A stretch of DNA of 64,000 nt from Coenobita brevimanus (Eukaryota; Arthropoda; Malacostraca; Decapoda; Coenobitidae): positions 53,226,998-53,290,997 of the forward strand of contig CM064671.1 in the NCBI GenBank assembly GCA_032717465.1, given 5' to 3'. Shown here one piece after another: positions 14,163 through 23,826 of this stretch. A program made the position numbers and the translations under genes. The first letter of the stretch is position 1; each line of letters starts with the position of its first letter. The notes under the pieces were generated by a model. The model saw nothing but the letters and a program-made list of their open reading frames with translations, made no database searches and was not told the DNA's origin.

Positions 14163-15382
14163 TAGTTGGAGAAGGACAGGGAGGCTTTAGGAAGGGAAGA
14201 GGTTGTGTAGATCTGATATTCATTCTTAGATTTTTAGTGGAAAAGTTTCTAGATTAGGGAAAAAAGTTGTATGCGGCTTTCACGTATTTGACGAAAACAT
14301 ATGACAGGGTGGATAGACAAGGATTGTGGAAAGTATTAAGAATATATGGAGTAGATGGGAAGTTGTTGAATGCTGTGAAGAGTATGTATGATGGTGCTAA
14401 GGCTGCAGTGCGCGTGGATGGTCAACTGAGTGAATTTTTCTCTTTGAAGCTTGGGTTGAAACAGGGATGTGTCATGTCTCCATGGTTGTTCAATCTGTAC
14501 ATGGATGGGGAAATAAAAGAGGTGCAAGGTAGGGTAGTGGATGTTGGAGTGGCCGTGGTGAGAGAGGGTAATGTTTGGAAACTCCCTGTACTGTTGTTTG
14601 CAGATGATACTGTGTTGTTGAGTGAAGACGAAGGAGAGCTGCAAGGCTTGGTGGATGAGTTTGGGAGAGTGTGTAAGAAACGGAATCTAAAGGTGAATGT
14701 AGGGAAGAGTAAAGTGATGGTTTTTGAGAGAGGTGAAGTCGGTGAATGTACAGCGAGGTTGGATGGTGAGGAATTAGAAAATGTGAGTACGTTTAAGTAC
14801 TTGGGTAGTGTGATGAGTAAGGATGGAGGTTTGGAGGGTGAAGTGCTTGAAAGGGTACAGCATGGAAGAAAGGTTGCTAGTTCCTAGAAAGCAGTGATAA
14901 GAAGCAGGGGAGTGAGCATGGAAGTGAAAAAGTTACATGACAGTATTGTGATACCAACTCTAACGTATGGAAGTGAAGCTTGGACGTTGCTGGAAGGACA
15001 CAAGTCAAGAGTGAGAGCAGTGGAAATGAGTTATTTAAGAGGAGCCTGTGGAGACACATGGAGAGACAGGAGGACAAATGAGGATATAAAGGAGCGTTGT
15101 GGTGTGGATGTGGATGTGATAGGAAGTGTTAGGAGGAATACACTGAGGTGGTTTGGCCATGTGGAGAGGATGGAGGGTAAAAGACTGACGAAGAGAGTGT
15201 ATGTGAGTGAGGTGGAGGGGGGAAGAGGGAGGGGGAGGCTGAGAATAAGATGGAGGGATGGGGTGGAGAGGTATATGAGAGAGGGGGGTGTGAGTTGGGA
15301 GTGGGGCAGTAAAATGGCGGGGGACAGGGCGACGTGGAGGCGATTTGTTTGTGGCCACCCCGGACGGGATTGAGGCGTCTGG

Positions 15383-15384
<2 letters not shown>
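14163..15384 (+). mobile_element. RTE-like copy 2, 5'-truncated, enclosed by (AT)n
   Basis: Begins at the RT finger region (GGFRKGRGCVDL) and continues to the family 3' end GGGATTGAGGCGTCT at 15367-15380. Frame segments are 14164-14257, 14267-14887 and 14894-15373, separated by stops (TAG near 14255 and 14885) and a short deletion near 14934. FADD is intact. (AT)n tracts lie on both sides, 14132-14159 and 15385-15432. Confidence 0.88.
14267..14887 (+). pseudogene. RTE reverse transcriptase core, truncated
   Basis: Contains KTYDRVDRQGLWKVL, LGLKQGCVMSPWLFNLYMDG, LLFADDTVLLSE and NLKVNVGKSKVMVFE. This is the thumb-side half of the RT. The AFMDLEKAYD box has changed to AFTYLTKTYD, replacing the first catalytic Asp (D to Y at the DLEK position), so it is dead even apart from the truncation. 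Confidence 0.8.

Positions 15385-15432
<48 letters not shown>
15385..15432. repeat. (AT)n microsatellite
   Basis: AT tract immediately after the RTE copy 2 3' end. Confidence 0.95.
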
Positions 15433-15435
<3 letters not shown>

Positions 15436-15634
15436 CAGCCGTTGAGGTCCACTGCAGGACCGGCCTATCCCTACCGAAGCAGGGACGATACAAGCCAATG
15501 TATCTCCACCAAGTGGCTTAGGTTGTCTGGTAGAGACTGTATGTAGGATGAGAAGTGCTTGTAAGTGTAATTGTAGTGGCTTTGGATGTGTGTGTAGTCT
15601 GTGAACAAAGTGTAATCGGCCCGCCTTAAGCCGA
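15433..15634. other. Probable non-LTR 3'-end fragment
   Basis: GTTGAGGTCCACTGCAGGAC near 15440 resembles a stretch often found near 3' ends of dispersed arthropod repeats. No protein is encoded. The sequence runs into (GA)n and (GATA)n at 15635-15671. Confidence 0.3.
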
Positions 15635-15675
15635 GAGAGAGAGAGAGACGGATAGATAGATAGATAGATAGTGTA
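15635..15675. repeat. (GA)n and (GATA)n microsatellite
   Basis: GAGAGAGAGAGAGAC followed by GGATAGATAGATAGATAGATAG. Confidence 0.9.
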
Positions 15676-15926
15676 TCATCATCATCATCATCATCCGGAC
15701 CTTCTTTCCCACCCAAGGGCAGGGTGAGGAGTAGCAATGTCCAGACAGCCCAAAATTGCCCAGTCCAATGGGCCACGCTTCCATTCACTCATCATTCAAG
15801 CCCCCGGAATCCTGGCTCTATCAGATACTCCAAAAACATTCACCACGTTCTGTAGCTTCACATATCTTATCTGACAGAGTCAATCCAGACGCTGCCACGT
15901 TAAAAAGGGGTGCCAAAAATCCCTGA

Positions 15927-16346
15927 TCATGCATATCTCCTCACAAAAGTCATCCAGCCAGCTCGATCTCCTGTCAGTTCCCTAGCCTCACCGACTTCCA
16001 AACGTCTCTTCCTTACACATTCATCCACCATATCTCTCCACCTTATCCTCGGTCTACCTCGCCTCCTCCCTCCTTCGAATTCGCTCAGATATACCTTCTT
16101 CACCACTCTATTGTTATCCATTCTCTCCACATCACCATAACATCTCAGTACACTCTCTTCAATTCTGGTGTCCACAGACTTCCTCACTTCGCATCTTTCA
16201 CGAGTCACATTATTTCGTATCCTATCCACCCTCTGTACTCCACATACATTCCTCAGCAGTCCCATCTCCACTGCTCTTACTCTTGACTTTTCATTTTCAT
16301 GCCACATCATAGTCTCACATCCATACGTTAAAGTTGGCACCAACAC
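15927..16346 (-). pseudogene. RTE-B C-terminal domain fragment
   Basis: Post-RT domain: LVPTLTYGCETMMWHENEKS, LRCYGDVERMDNNRVVKKVY, GRRRGRPRIRWRDMVDEC and a DRAGWMTFVRR end. This is the region after the thumb in RTE elements. The stop at 15927 matches the natural C-terminus (family A ends [12 protein letters not shown] at the same position). Confidence 0.8.
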
Positions 16347-16361
16347 TCCTTCATGTAAGCC

Positions 16362-16985
16362 TCATGCAGCTGCAACACTCAAGCCTCTGTTTCTTATCAA
16401 GGCCTTCATTGCACCAGCTACTTTTCTTCCTTGTGTCACTCTACTTTCAACTTCTTTTGCACATTTTCCTCTCTTTTCTGTCACTGTACCCAGGTATTTG
16501 AACTCTCTCACCAATTCCAGTCTCTCTCCATTCACTGTTACATTGCACTGGGAGTCACCTTCTCTCTCAATAACCATCACTTTACTCTTTTCTACATTTA
16601 CTCTCAAGGCACGACGCTTACAGACATCAGCAAAACTCTGCACTAGCCTACCAAGTTCTTGTCCGGTACTTGCAAGCAGTACTGCATCATCAGCATACAA
16701 CAAATTTGAGATATTCCGTCCATCACCATTCATTATCAATGCCATCCCTCTCTCCATTACTCGTGTTTTCACTTCTCTCATCACCCCATCCATATATACA
16801 TTGAACAACCATGGGGACATCACACAACCTTGTCGCACGCCCACACTGATTGTGAACCATTCACTTAGATGCCCATTAGCCATGACACACGCTTCACTAT
16901 CGTCATAAAAACTCTTGACGGCACATAACAGCTTACCTTTTACACCGTACATGCGCAAAACTTTCCACAATCCTTCTCTGTCCAC
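16362..16985 (-). pseudogene. RTE-B reverse transcriptase fragment
   Basis: RT palm and thumb: [20 protein letters not shown], then VGVRQGCVMSPWLFN, NLLYADDAVLLAST and ALRVNVEKSKVMVIE. The YADD catalytic pair is intact. The frame ends at a stop caused by a shift near 16350. Confidence 0.85.
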
Positions 16986-17009
16986 TTTGTCATATGCTTT
17001 TTCCAGATA

Positions 17010-17012
<3 letters not shown>

Positions 17013-17098
<86 letters not shown>
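17013..17098. repeat. (TA)n microsatellite
   Basis: About 85 bp of TA between the RTE-B 5' truncation and duplication unit 1. Confidence 0.95.
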
Positions 17099-17100
<2 letters not shown>

Positions 17101-17119
17101 TGTGTGTGTGTGTGTGTGT

Positions 17120-17497
17120 TTTACAGGCAGACTGTGAATTCAGTCATTTCGTGAAATCCTTAGTCAGTTCGTGAAATCAGTCTAAACTGGGATGGGTTAA
17201 CGTAGGTTAGGTTAATTTAGGCTGAGGTTAGGTTGGGCTGGGATAATCTAGGTTAAGTTTAGGCTAGGTTTGGTTAGAGCAGATTAGGTTGGATTAGGTT
17301 ATTTAGATGAACGTAAGTTATGTTAAGCTTTCATCAAAATTAACCTAACCTAACTTAACCAAACCCAGCGTAACCTAATCTAACCTAACCCAACCGCAAT
17401 CTAAATTAACCTAACCTAAATTAGCCCATCCCAGTTTAGACTCATGTCACGAACTGACTAGGCATTCCACGAAATGACTGATTTCACAATCTGCGTG

Positions 17498-17500
<3 letters not shown>
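17120..17500. mobile_element. Foldback MITE, unit 1 copy (381 bp)
   Basis: Left arm starts TTTACAGGCAGACTGTGAAT. The reverse complement of the right arm starts TTACACGCAGATTGTGAAAT. Both continue with TCAGTCATTTCGTG, CAGTTCGTGA, AGTCTAAACTGGGATGGG and a run of GGTTAGGTTAATTTAG. The arms are about 170 bp each with a short centre near 17310-17330. Flanks are TA dinucleotides in (TA)n or GT-TA tracts, consistent with a TA-target DNA transposon. No coding capacity. Confidence 0.85.

Positions 17501-17587
<87 letters not shown>
17501..17587. repeat. (TA)n microsatellite
   Basis: TA tract following the MITE right end. The matching tract in unit 2 is 19181-19223, about half as long. Confidence 0.95.
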
Positions 17588-17589
<2 letters not shown>

Positions 17590-18197
17590 CTTCAAATGAA
17601 CTGCGGTGTTTCTGTTCAGATTTGGCAGCAATAAACTGCATAAAAAATCAGAGATCACTGAGTTGCGGGCATTAACTGTTGGGCGATAGGTTGCTGGCAA
17701 CAAATTATACTTGTGATGAACATGAGTCCGATAGAATCAGGGCTTGGGTTAGGTGGTATGAGCTAGAGATCTGCTACCTCGTCAATCTCATGCAAAAAAT
17801 TATCTGAATATACTCGGACTGTTTTTTAACATATCTCCATCGTTCCTCCCGCAGTTACACAGAAACAAGCAACCTAAGCCCGTCTAACGCCTTGTCCTCG
17901 GGCAAACCTCACATCCACACACTTACCCCAAAGATCCAACCACTCACCCACTATGCTCACAACCCACCCAGTACACCTACCCATTCTCTCTGCCTGCTCA
18001 TCCATCCTACCCGCTCACTATCCTACCCTGTCCACCCACCGACCCAGACCACCATGCCTAACTTACCTACTTCATCCACCCGGTCTACACAGTCACCCAC
18101 ACACTCTGCTCACCTTGTCTACACCACCAACCATTTCAGGCAACCCCTAACAAATTACCCATTCTGCTATCAAGCTCCACCAGCAGGATAATTTGTT

Positions 18198-18200
<3 letters not shown>

Positions 18201-18238
<38 letters not shown>
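18201..18238. repeat. (CA)n microsatellite, unit 1
   Basis: CA tract. The counterpart in unit 2 is 19838-19880, slightly longer. Confidence 0.95.
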
Positions 18239-18239
<1 letters not shown>

Positions 18240-18687
18240 CGACCAAAACAAGACTCGCTTTTGGTCATGTATAAAAATTGACCAGAAAGCGCTGATAACA
18301 ATGAATGAAATTAATTGGGCCTGTGATGAGCAACAGAGATAATTTAAAAGAGATCTTTGAGGGGGTTCCCAGTGGGGAGTAAAATAATTTTGCATTAACC
18401 AAGGGAAAATAAAGAAACCATATCCTCAGGTCGAAAGACTGAAATTTTAAGAACCTAACTTACCTTGCATAATTATTTATTACCCGAATCTCCAGCCCCC
18501 CCACACAGACATAAATAATTTTTTTTTTCTCTTTCACACACACACACACACACACACACGACAGGACTTTATGTTAATAAGATTTCTGAGTAGATGGTAA
18601 ATACTCGTCCATCTAATATTGCCATACATTTCATATACTGTAGGCACTAATCCCTTTAAAACTGATATCGTAACCTGCCGGGTATTG

Positions 18688-18689
<2 letters not shown>

Positions 18690-18779
<90 letters not shown>

Positions 18780-18797
18780 TGTGTGTGTGTGTGTGTG
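18690..18797. repeat. (CT)n-(TA)n-(GT)n compound microsatellite
   Basis: Junction between the two duplication units. The counterpart at the end of unit 2 is (CT)n 20319-20348 followed by (TA)n 20350-20403. Confidence 0.95.
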
Positions 18798-19177
18798 TTT
18801 TACAGGCAGACTGTGAATTCAGTCATTTCGTGAAATGCTAAGTCAGTTCGTGAAATCAGTCTAAACTGGGATGGGTTTACGTAGGTTAGGTTAATTTAGG
18901 CTGAGGTTAGGTTGGGCTGGGATAACCTATGTTAAGTTTAGGCTAGGTTTAGTTAGATCAGATTAGGTTGGATTAGGTTATTTAGATGAACGTAAGTTAT
19001 GTTAAGTTTTCATCAAAATTAACCTAACCTAACTTAACCAAACCCAGCGTAACCTAATCTAACCTAACCCAACCGCAATCTAAATTAACCTAACCTAAAT
19101 TAACCCATCCCAGTTTAGACTCATGTCACGAATTGACTAGGCATTCCACGAAATGACCAATTTCACAATCTGCGTGT

Positions 19178-19226
<49 letters not shown>

Positions 19227-19835
19227 CTTCAAATGAACTGCGGTGTTTCTGTTCAGATTTGGCAGCAGTAAACTGCATAAAAAAATCAGAGATCACTGAG
19301 CGGTGGGCATTAACTGTTGGCCGATAGGCTGCAGGCAAGAAATTATGCTTGAGATGAACATGAGTCCGATAGAATCAGGGCTTGGGTTAGGTGGTATGAG
19401 CTAGAGATCTGCTACCTCGTCAATCTCATGCAAAAAATTATCTGAATATACTCGGACTGTTTTTTAACATATCTCCATCGTTCCTCCCGCAGTTACACAG
19501 AAACAAGCAACCTAAGCCCGTCTAACGCCTTGTCCTCGGGCAAACCTCACATCCACACACTTACCCCAAAGATCCAACCACTCACCCACTATGCTCACAA
19601 CCCACCCAGTACACCTACCCATTCTCTCTGCCTGCTCATCCATCCTACCCGCTCACTATCCTACCCTGTCCACCCACCGACCCAGACCACCATGCCTAAC
19701 TTACCTACTTCATCCACCCGGTCTACACAGTCACCCACACACTCTGCTCACCTTGTCTACACCACCAACCATTTCAGGCAACCCCTAACAAATTACCCAT
19801 TCTGCTATCAAGCTCCACCAGCAGGATAATTTGTT

Positions 19836-19881
<46 letters not shown>

Positions 19882-20318
19882 CGACCAAAACAAGACTCGG
19901 TTTTGGTCATGTATTAAAATTGACCAGAAAGCGCTGATAACAATGAATGACATTAATTGGCCCTGTGATGAGCAACAGAGATAAGAGAGATCTTTGAGGG
20001 GGTTCCTAGTGGGAAGTAAAATCATTTTGCATTAACCAAGGGAAAATAAAGAAACCATATCCCCAGGTCGAAAGACTGAATTTTTAAGAACCTCACGTAC
20101 CTTCCATAATTATTTATTACCTGAATCTCCAGCCCCCCCACACAGACATAAATACAAGTTTTTTGTTCTCTTTCACACGCACACACACACACGACAGAAC
20201 TTTATGTTAGTAAGATTTCTGAGTAGATGGTAAATACTCGTCCATCTAATATTGTCTTACATTTCATGTACTGTAGGCACTGATCCCTTTAAAACTGATA
20301 TCGTAACCTGCCGGGTAT

Positions 20319-20403
<85 letters not shown>
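18777..20403. repeat. Tandem segmental duplication, unit 2
   Basis: Same organisation as unit 1, with microsatellites of different length. Positions 19352-19838 match 17714-18200 without any difference I could find, while sequences on both sides differ at several percent of positions. Confidence 0.93.
18799..19179. mobile_element. Foldback MITE, unit 2 copy
   Basis: Paralogue of the 17120-17500 element carried by the tandem duplication, with a handful of substitutions (for example TTTACGTAGG for TTAACGTAGG). Right flank is (AT)n at 19181-19223. Confidence 0.85.
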
Positions 20404-20409
<6 letters not shown>

Positions 20410-20422
20410 CCCGGCAGGTTAC
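20303..20422. repeat. Inverted repeat enclosing (CT)n(TA)n
   Basis: GTAACCTGCCGGGTATT at about 20303-20319 and its reverse complement AATTCCCGGCAGGTTAC at about 20406-20422 enclose only the compound microsatellite. In unit 1 the left arm is present at 18671-18687 but the right arm is absent. This may be a MITE whose whole core is microsatellite, or an insertion site footprint. Confidence 0.6.
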
Positions 20423-20451
20423 AAAAAAAAAAAAAAAAAAAACGAACTGAG

Positions 20452-20714
20452 GATATCCCATATAGGGACTGTGAAGCAGAGGGTCAAACTTGGGGCCATT
20501 TCCAAACTTTCCGGAAATCGATCAGCAGTTGTTTCTGGTAAACTACGTATTGCAGTTGGTGGCATATCCTATATATCTAAAATAAACAGATATATACGAT
20601 ATGATACCAATAGCAATACTTACTTTACCACAAGCAATTCCTGGTCGATTTCCTGGAAGTATGCAAAAGGCCCCAAGTTTGACCCTCTGTGTCACAGCCC
20701 TTATATAGGTTATC
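20452..20714. mobile_element. Foldback MITE (263 bp), different family
   Basis: Left arm GATATCCCATATAGGGACTG, then CAGAGGGTCAAACTTGGGGC. The reverse complement of the right arm reads GATAACCTATATAAGGGCTG, then the same CAGAGGGTCAAACTTGGGGC. Similarity runs about 115 bp into each arm (GGAAATCGA, TGGTAAA, GTATTGC, GCATATC). Centre is AT-rich near 20570-20600. No protein. Confidence 0.85.
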
Positions 20715-21194
20715 ATCAGGCCATTTTTCCCCCAAAACTACCCACAGCATTAATCTTTCAAATGATTCTAGGACGAAGGCGGTATCTCATCACGTTATTT
20801 ATTTACTGGAGGTCATATGAGAAAAGGGACCAAAATTTGGGTTCCAAGCTGTCACGTGACTTTTTCACACATGTTATGGAATAAAAAACAACAATTGGTC
20901 ATGACATATCACAGAGAAGATCCTTAGCTACAATGTGAGCCATAGCTGAGTTCTCTGCCTGCATTACCGAGGGAGTTATGCCAATTTCTGCTGTGCCAAA
21001 CTCCCAAAATATGAGGCAAACCGCTAAGCACTAAGTAATCTTTGACCTCAATTTTGACCACCTAAATGGCAAAACCTCGCATAGTAACAACCTTAGTCGT
21101 ACTCAGCACACCAAAATCCATAAGGAAGAGTATGTCGCTTGCTTTTCACCAAAAATGACTCATTCAGCTTAAATAGCCACCTCTTCTGAAATTT
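20715..21194. other. Unassigned spacer
   Basis: No recognisable gene or repeat structure. Confidence 0.4.
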
Positions 21195-21485
21195 TACTAG
21201 TCTAATAGTTATGTGTCTTATAGTGAATTGGTGCCTTTTAATAGGTAGAATGTTGTCTTAAGTATTTTTTAAAGAAAAAGTAAAAAAAAAAATAATTTTT
21301 CGTTTCTTGGCTAAGACACAGAAACTAATATGGGTAGAGGTTTCAAACCCTCTAGGAATATATGTTAACATGCCTCTCCGTGCTATTTGGTACTTAGACT
21401 GCCGTGTTATGAAACTGCAAGATAACATTAAACTAATTATTAAATTCGTTTTTCTATTAAAACTTTTCACCTGTTACACCTGGGA
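21195..21485 (-). repeat. Dispersed repeat family F, copy F3
   Basis: The minus strand matches 26935-27265 and 42710-42995: GTGTAACAG-TG, TAATAGAAAAA, ATTAGTTTCTGTGTCTTAGC for TTTCTGAGTCCTAG, GAAACGAAAAATTAT and CACTATAAGACACATAACTAT. Its upstream side adjoins RTE-A copy 5 in the same orientation. Confidence 0.65.
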
Positions 21486-21507
21486 TGCAGAAACTGCACA
21501 TGAGAAA

Positions 21508-22043
21508 TCTATCTATCTATCTAATGACTCTCCACATATCCAAACCACATCAGTGTGTTTCTACTAACGCTTCCTATCACGTCCACATCGACACCACAAC
21601 GCTCCTTCACTTCCGCATTTGTCAGTCTGTCTCTCCATGTGACTCCACAGGCTGCTATCATATAACTCATTTCCACTGCTCTCACTCTTGACTTGTGTCC
21701 CTGCAACAAGGTCCAAGCTTCATTTCCATATGTTAGAGTTGGTATTACAATACCGTCATGCAGTAACTTTTTCACTTCCATGCTCACTTTCCTGTTTCTT
21801 ATCACTGCTTTCAAGGAACCAGCAACTTTTCTTCCTTGTTATACCCTTTCAAGCACTTCACCCTCTAAACTTCCATACTTAATCATCACACTACCGAAGT
21901 ACTTAAATGCACTCACATTTTCCATTTCCTCCTCATCCAACCTCATCGTACATTCACTGAATTCATTTCTGTTGAAGACCGTAAGTTTACATTTCCTTAC
22001 TTTCACATTTACATTCTGTTTCTTACACACTCCCTCAAATGTC
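21508..22043 (-). mobile_element. RTE-like copy 5, truncated at both ends
   Basis: Minus-strand segments 22048-21839 (VCKKQNVNVKVRKCKLTVFN, SECTMRLDEEEMENVSAFKY) and 21814-21521 (MKAVIRNRKVSMEVKKLLHD, LTYGNEAWTLLQGHKSRVRA, CGVTWRDRLTNAEVKERCGV) match the thumb and C-terminal domain of family A. The last 60 or so residues and the family 3' end are missing. The coding homology stops at GYVES and is followed directly by (TAGA)n at 21508-21525. Confidence 0.85.
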
Positions 22044-22048
22044 AACAC

Positions 22049-22440
22049 TTGAATAAGGTTTTGGAGGATTGGAATAGGGAGAGGAGTGCAGATTATTTAT
22101 TAACTCTTAAAGAAGCATATGATGGTTCTCAAACAGCTGGTGACAGGTCCTTGTACAAGGCAGATGTGGTATTAGTAAAAATTTATCAACTAAGATCCCA
22201 CTGGCCCTTAGCAAAAGCAATCTCGGTTCAACCTGACTCTGAAGGAGCAATTAGAACAGTAAAGGTAGTGTCTAAGGGACCAGTCAGTGTAAAAACCATT
22301 GACAAATTGGTACCTATAAAATAATCAGTTATTCCTGAAGATGAAGATGTTGGAGATCACAAGGGGCATTCAGGGGTGCGATAGAAAAGGGCTGCAGTAC
22401 AAGATTCTCAGAAGTTGTTGAGAGACCTCCCTGCTAAGGA
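22049..22440 (+). pseudogene. BEL/Pao pol C-terminal (DUF5641-like) remnant
   Basis: The frame 22049-22324 encodes LEDWNRERSADYLLTLKEAY, YKADVVLVKIYQLRSHWPLA and GAIRTVKVVSKGPVSVKTID, ending KLVPIK and a stop. This matches the tail of BEL/Pao polyproteins: W-R-EYL-LRE, GDVVLV, W-LG-V, DG-VR-V, VHKLVPLE. After the stop, GVR-KRAAVQDSQKLLRDL (22370-22440) resembles the basic tail that ends such proteins. The 5' side is cut by the RTE copy 5 junction. No LTR recognised. Confidence 0.65.
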
Positions 22441-23595
22441 TCATATTTCTTGATACAATATATCAATTTTTGCCTGGCCCCAGTCAGAGGAAACTTTTGT
22501 CCCATTAACAGGTCCTGTGTGTCGGTAATAAATGCGTACGTCGTTGATACAAGTGTCATAAGCTAGAAGCAGAGGATTTAATTCTTTTTTGATGTTCTAA
22601 ATGTTTTAAACCCAAGAACTGGTTGTCTTGCTAGTTAATGGTTCCTTATAAATTATATAAAATGAAATGCAACTGCATAAAATGTATATATTTTTTTATA
22701 AAATGACATAATGATTATAATGTGTGAAAGCAAAATCCATGAGTTAAAATCCATATGCTCTCATCAGTAGATGTGAAACTTTCCCATATGAAAACGGGAA
22801 GAGGTCCAATAACATTAAAACTGTAATTGATATTATTTTTTTAATGCTTTCATGAAGCTTTATTTATATTGTAATATTTTTTCAAGCAATAAAATATATT
22901 TTGTAAATGACTGAAGTAATAAAAGACAACCTCAACAACCCAGATCTGTTCGTGTTTTATTTTCCTCCATTTTCTATGTGTGGGGGAGAGCAAGAACAAA
23001 ACAGTCCTGGAGGCTTCACCCACATGGTCCTGCAAAGCAAATCCACAGATCGTCCATCGTCGTTTAGAGATCAACTCCACTAAACATCACTTCGTACCGC
23101 AGCTAAATCATTTGTTTATTTATTGACCAATAGGGAGACGTGAATTCGTAAGGATCAAAAGTGACTGAACGATGTATGCTTAACATACAGAAGGTTATTA
23201 TAAAATATTTCGCCTAACAAAAGTTTATTACAATTCTCCTTAGACATAGTTATTAGATTTCCCCTAGAAAAAGTTGTTACATTCCATTTATTACTTCTGG
23301 AGTTTACTTTATTAAGAAAAAAGTCTACTCAGCATCTTCCCCCACATTTGGCTACCCTTCCTCTCCCCTCTACTGGCCTAACCCACTATGCTTACTCCCC
23401 ATTTGCCTCCCCCCTCCTTACTGTTACCACATTACTAATTTATATCTCACTTTTCCTCAAGATACCCTTTGCACAGTGCCCTGCGTGAAACATTTCTCTA
23501 TTTTACTTCAGCAGGTATCTTGGAAATATTTTCTCGCGCTTTCAAGTAAGACCTTTACGTGATTTTAATAACAAAAACAAAGTCAACACAACGCT
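22441..23595. other. AT-rich spacer, nothing recognised
   Basis: Contains short reading frames only, including a minus frame at 22850-23080 starting MELISKRRWTICGFALQDHV that matches nothing I know. GAAAAAAGTCTACTCAG at about 23316 is shared with the repeat at 38245. A pyrimidine-rich stretch lies at 23335-23460. Confidence 0.4.
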
Positions 23596-23761
23596 ATTGC
23601 AACCCTCTACTTGACCAGGCACATACCCCCACCTCCCTGCACACCTAACCAAGTGCATGACAGCCCTCACCCTCCTCCCCTGTATAACACGAAGGCATAT
23701 AACCTAAAATTTTCGGTAGTTAATGAAATTATGGGCAGATTTAATGGCGGAGGGTTAGTGC
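23596..23761 (+). repeat. Dispersed repeat family F, copy F1, left part
   Basis: CATACCCCCACCTCCCTGCA, CTCACCC, CTCCCTGTATAAC, TTTTCGGTAGTTAAT and TTATGGGCAGAT match 42416-42620. The match stops at AGTGCC, where RTE copy 3 begins. Confidence 0.75.
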
Positions 23762-23826
23762 CCCTCCCCAGAAAACAACTAACTAAAAAAACAAACAAGA
23801 AGCCTCGGACAAGGACTGACCAAACG

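Larger units (their letters stand above)
15676..17012 (-). mobile_element. RTE-like element, second family (RTE-B), 5'-truncated
   Basis: On the minus strand it starts inside the RT ([18 protein letters not shown], against (TA)n at 17013) and ends after a non-coding 3' region in (GAT)n at 15676-15697. Its protein is clearly related to RTE-A but diverged (VGVRQGCVMSPWLFNVYMDG, LLYADDAVLL, YGCETMMWHENEKSRVRAVE, RPRIRWRDMVDE). One frameshift lies near 16350, between the RT and the C-terminal block. Confidence 0.85.
17099..18776. repeat. Tandem segmental duplication, unit 1
   Basis: Runs from (GT)n at 17099 through a MITE, (TA)n (17501-17587), a 0.6-kb CA-poor stretch, (CA)n (18201-18238), a 0.45-kb stretch, (CT)n (18690-18732) and (TA)n (18733-18776). 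The same order recurs in unit 2. A (TA)n tract precedes it at 17013-17098. Confidence 0.93.

Noticed and set aside
17193..17430. Interstitial telomere
   Set aside because: TTAGG-like strings are imperfect and arranged as inverted arms of a MITE, not as a tandem array.
17892..18191. 99-codon Pro/Thr/His-rich frame identical in both duplication units (also 19530-19829)
   Set aside because: Begins at TTG, not ATG, has low-complexity composition, and its identity is part of a longer identical DNA block, so conservation of the frame is not specific evidence for coding.
22850..23080. Minus-strand 76-codon frame as a gene
   Set aside because: The second half is Phe/Tyr/Asn-rich AT sequence. No family recognised and no context.
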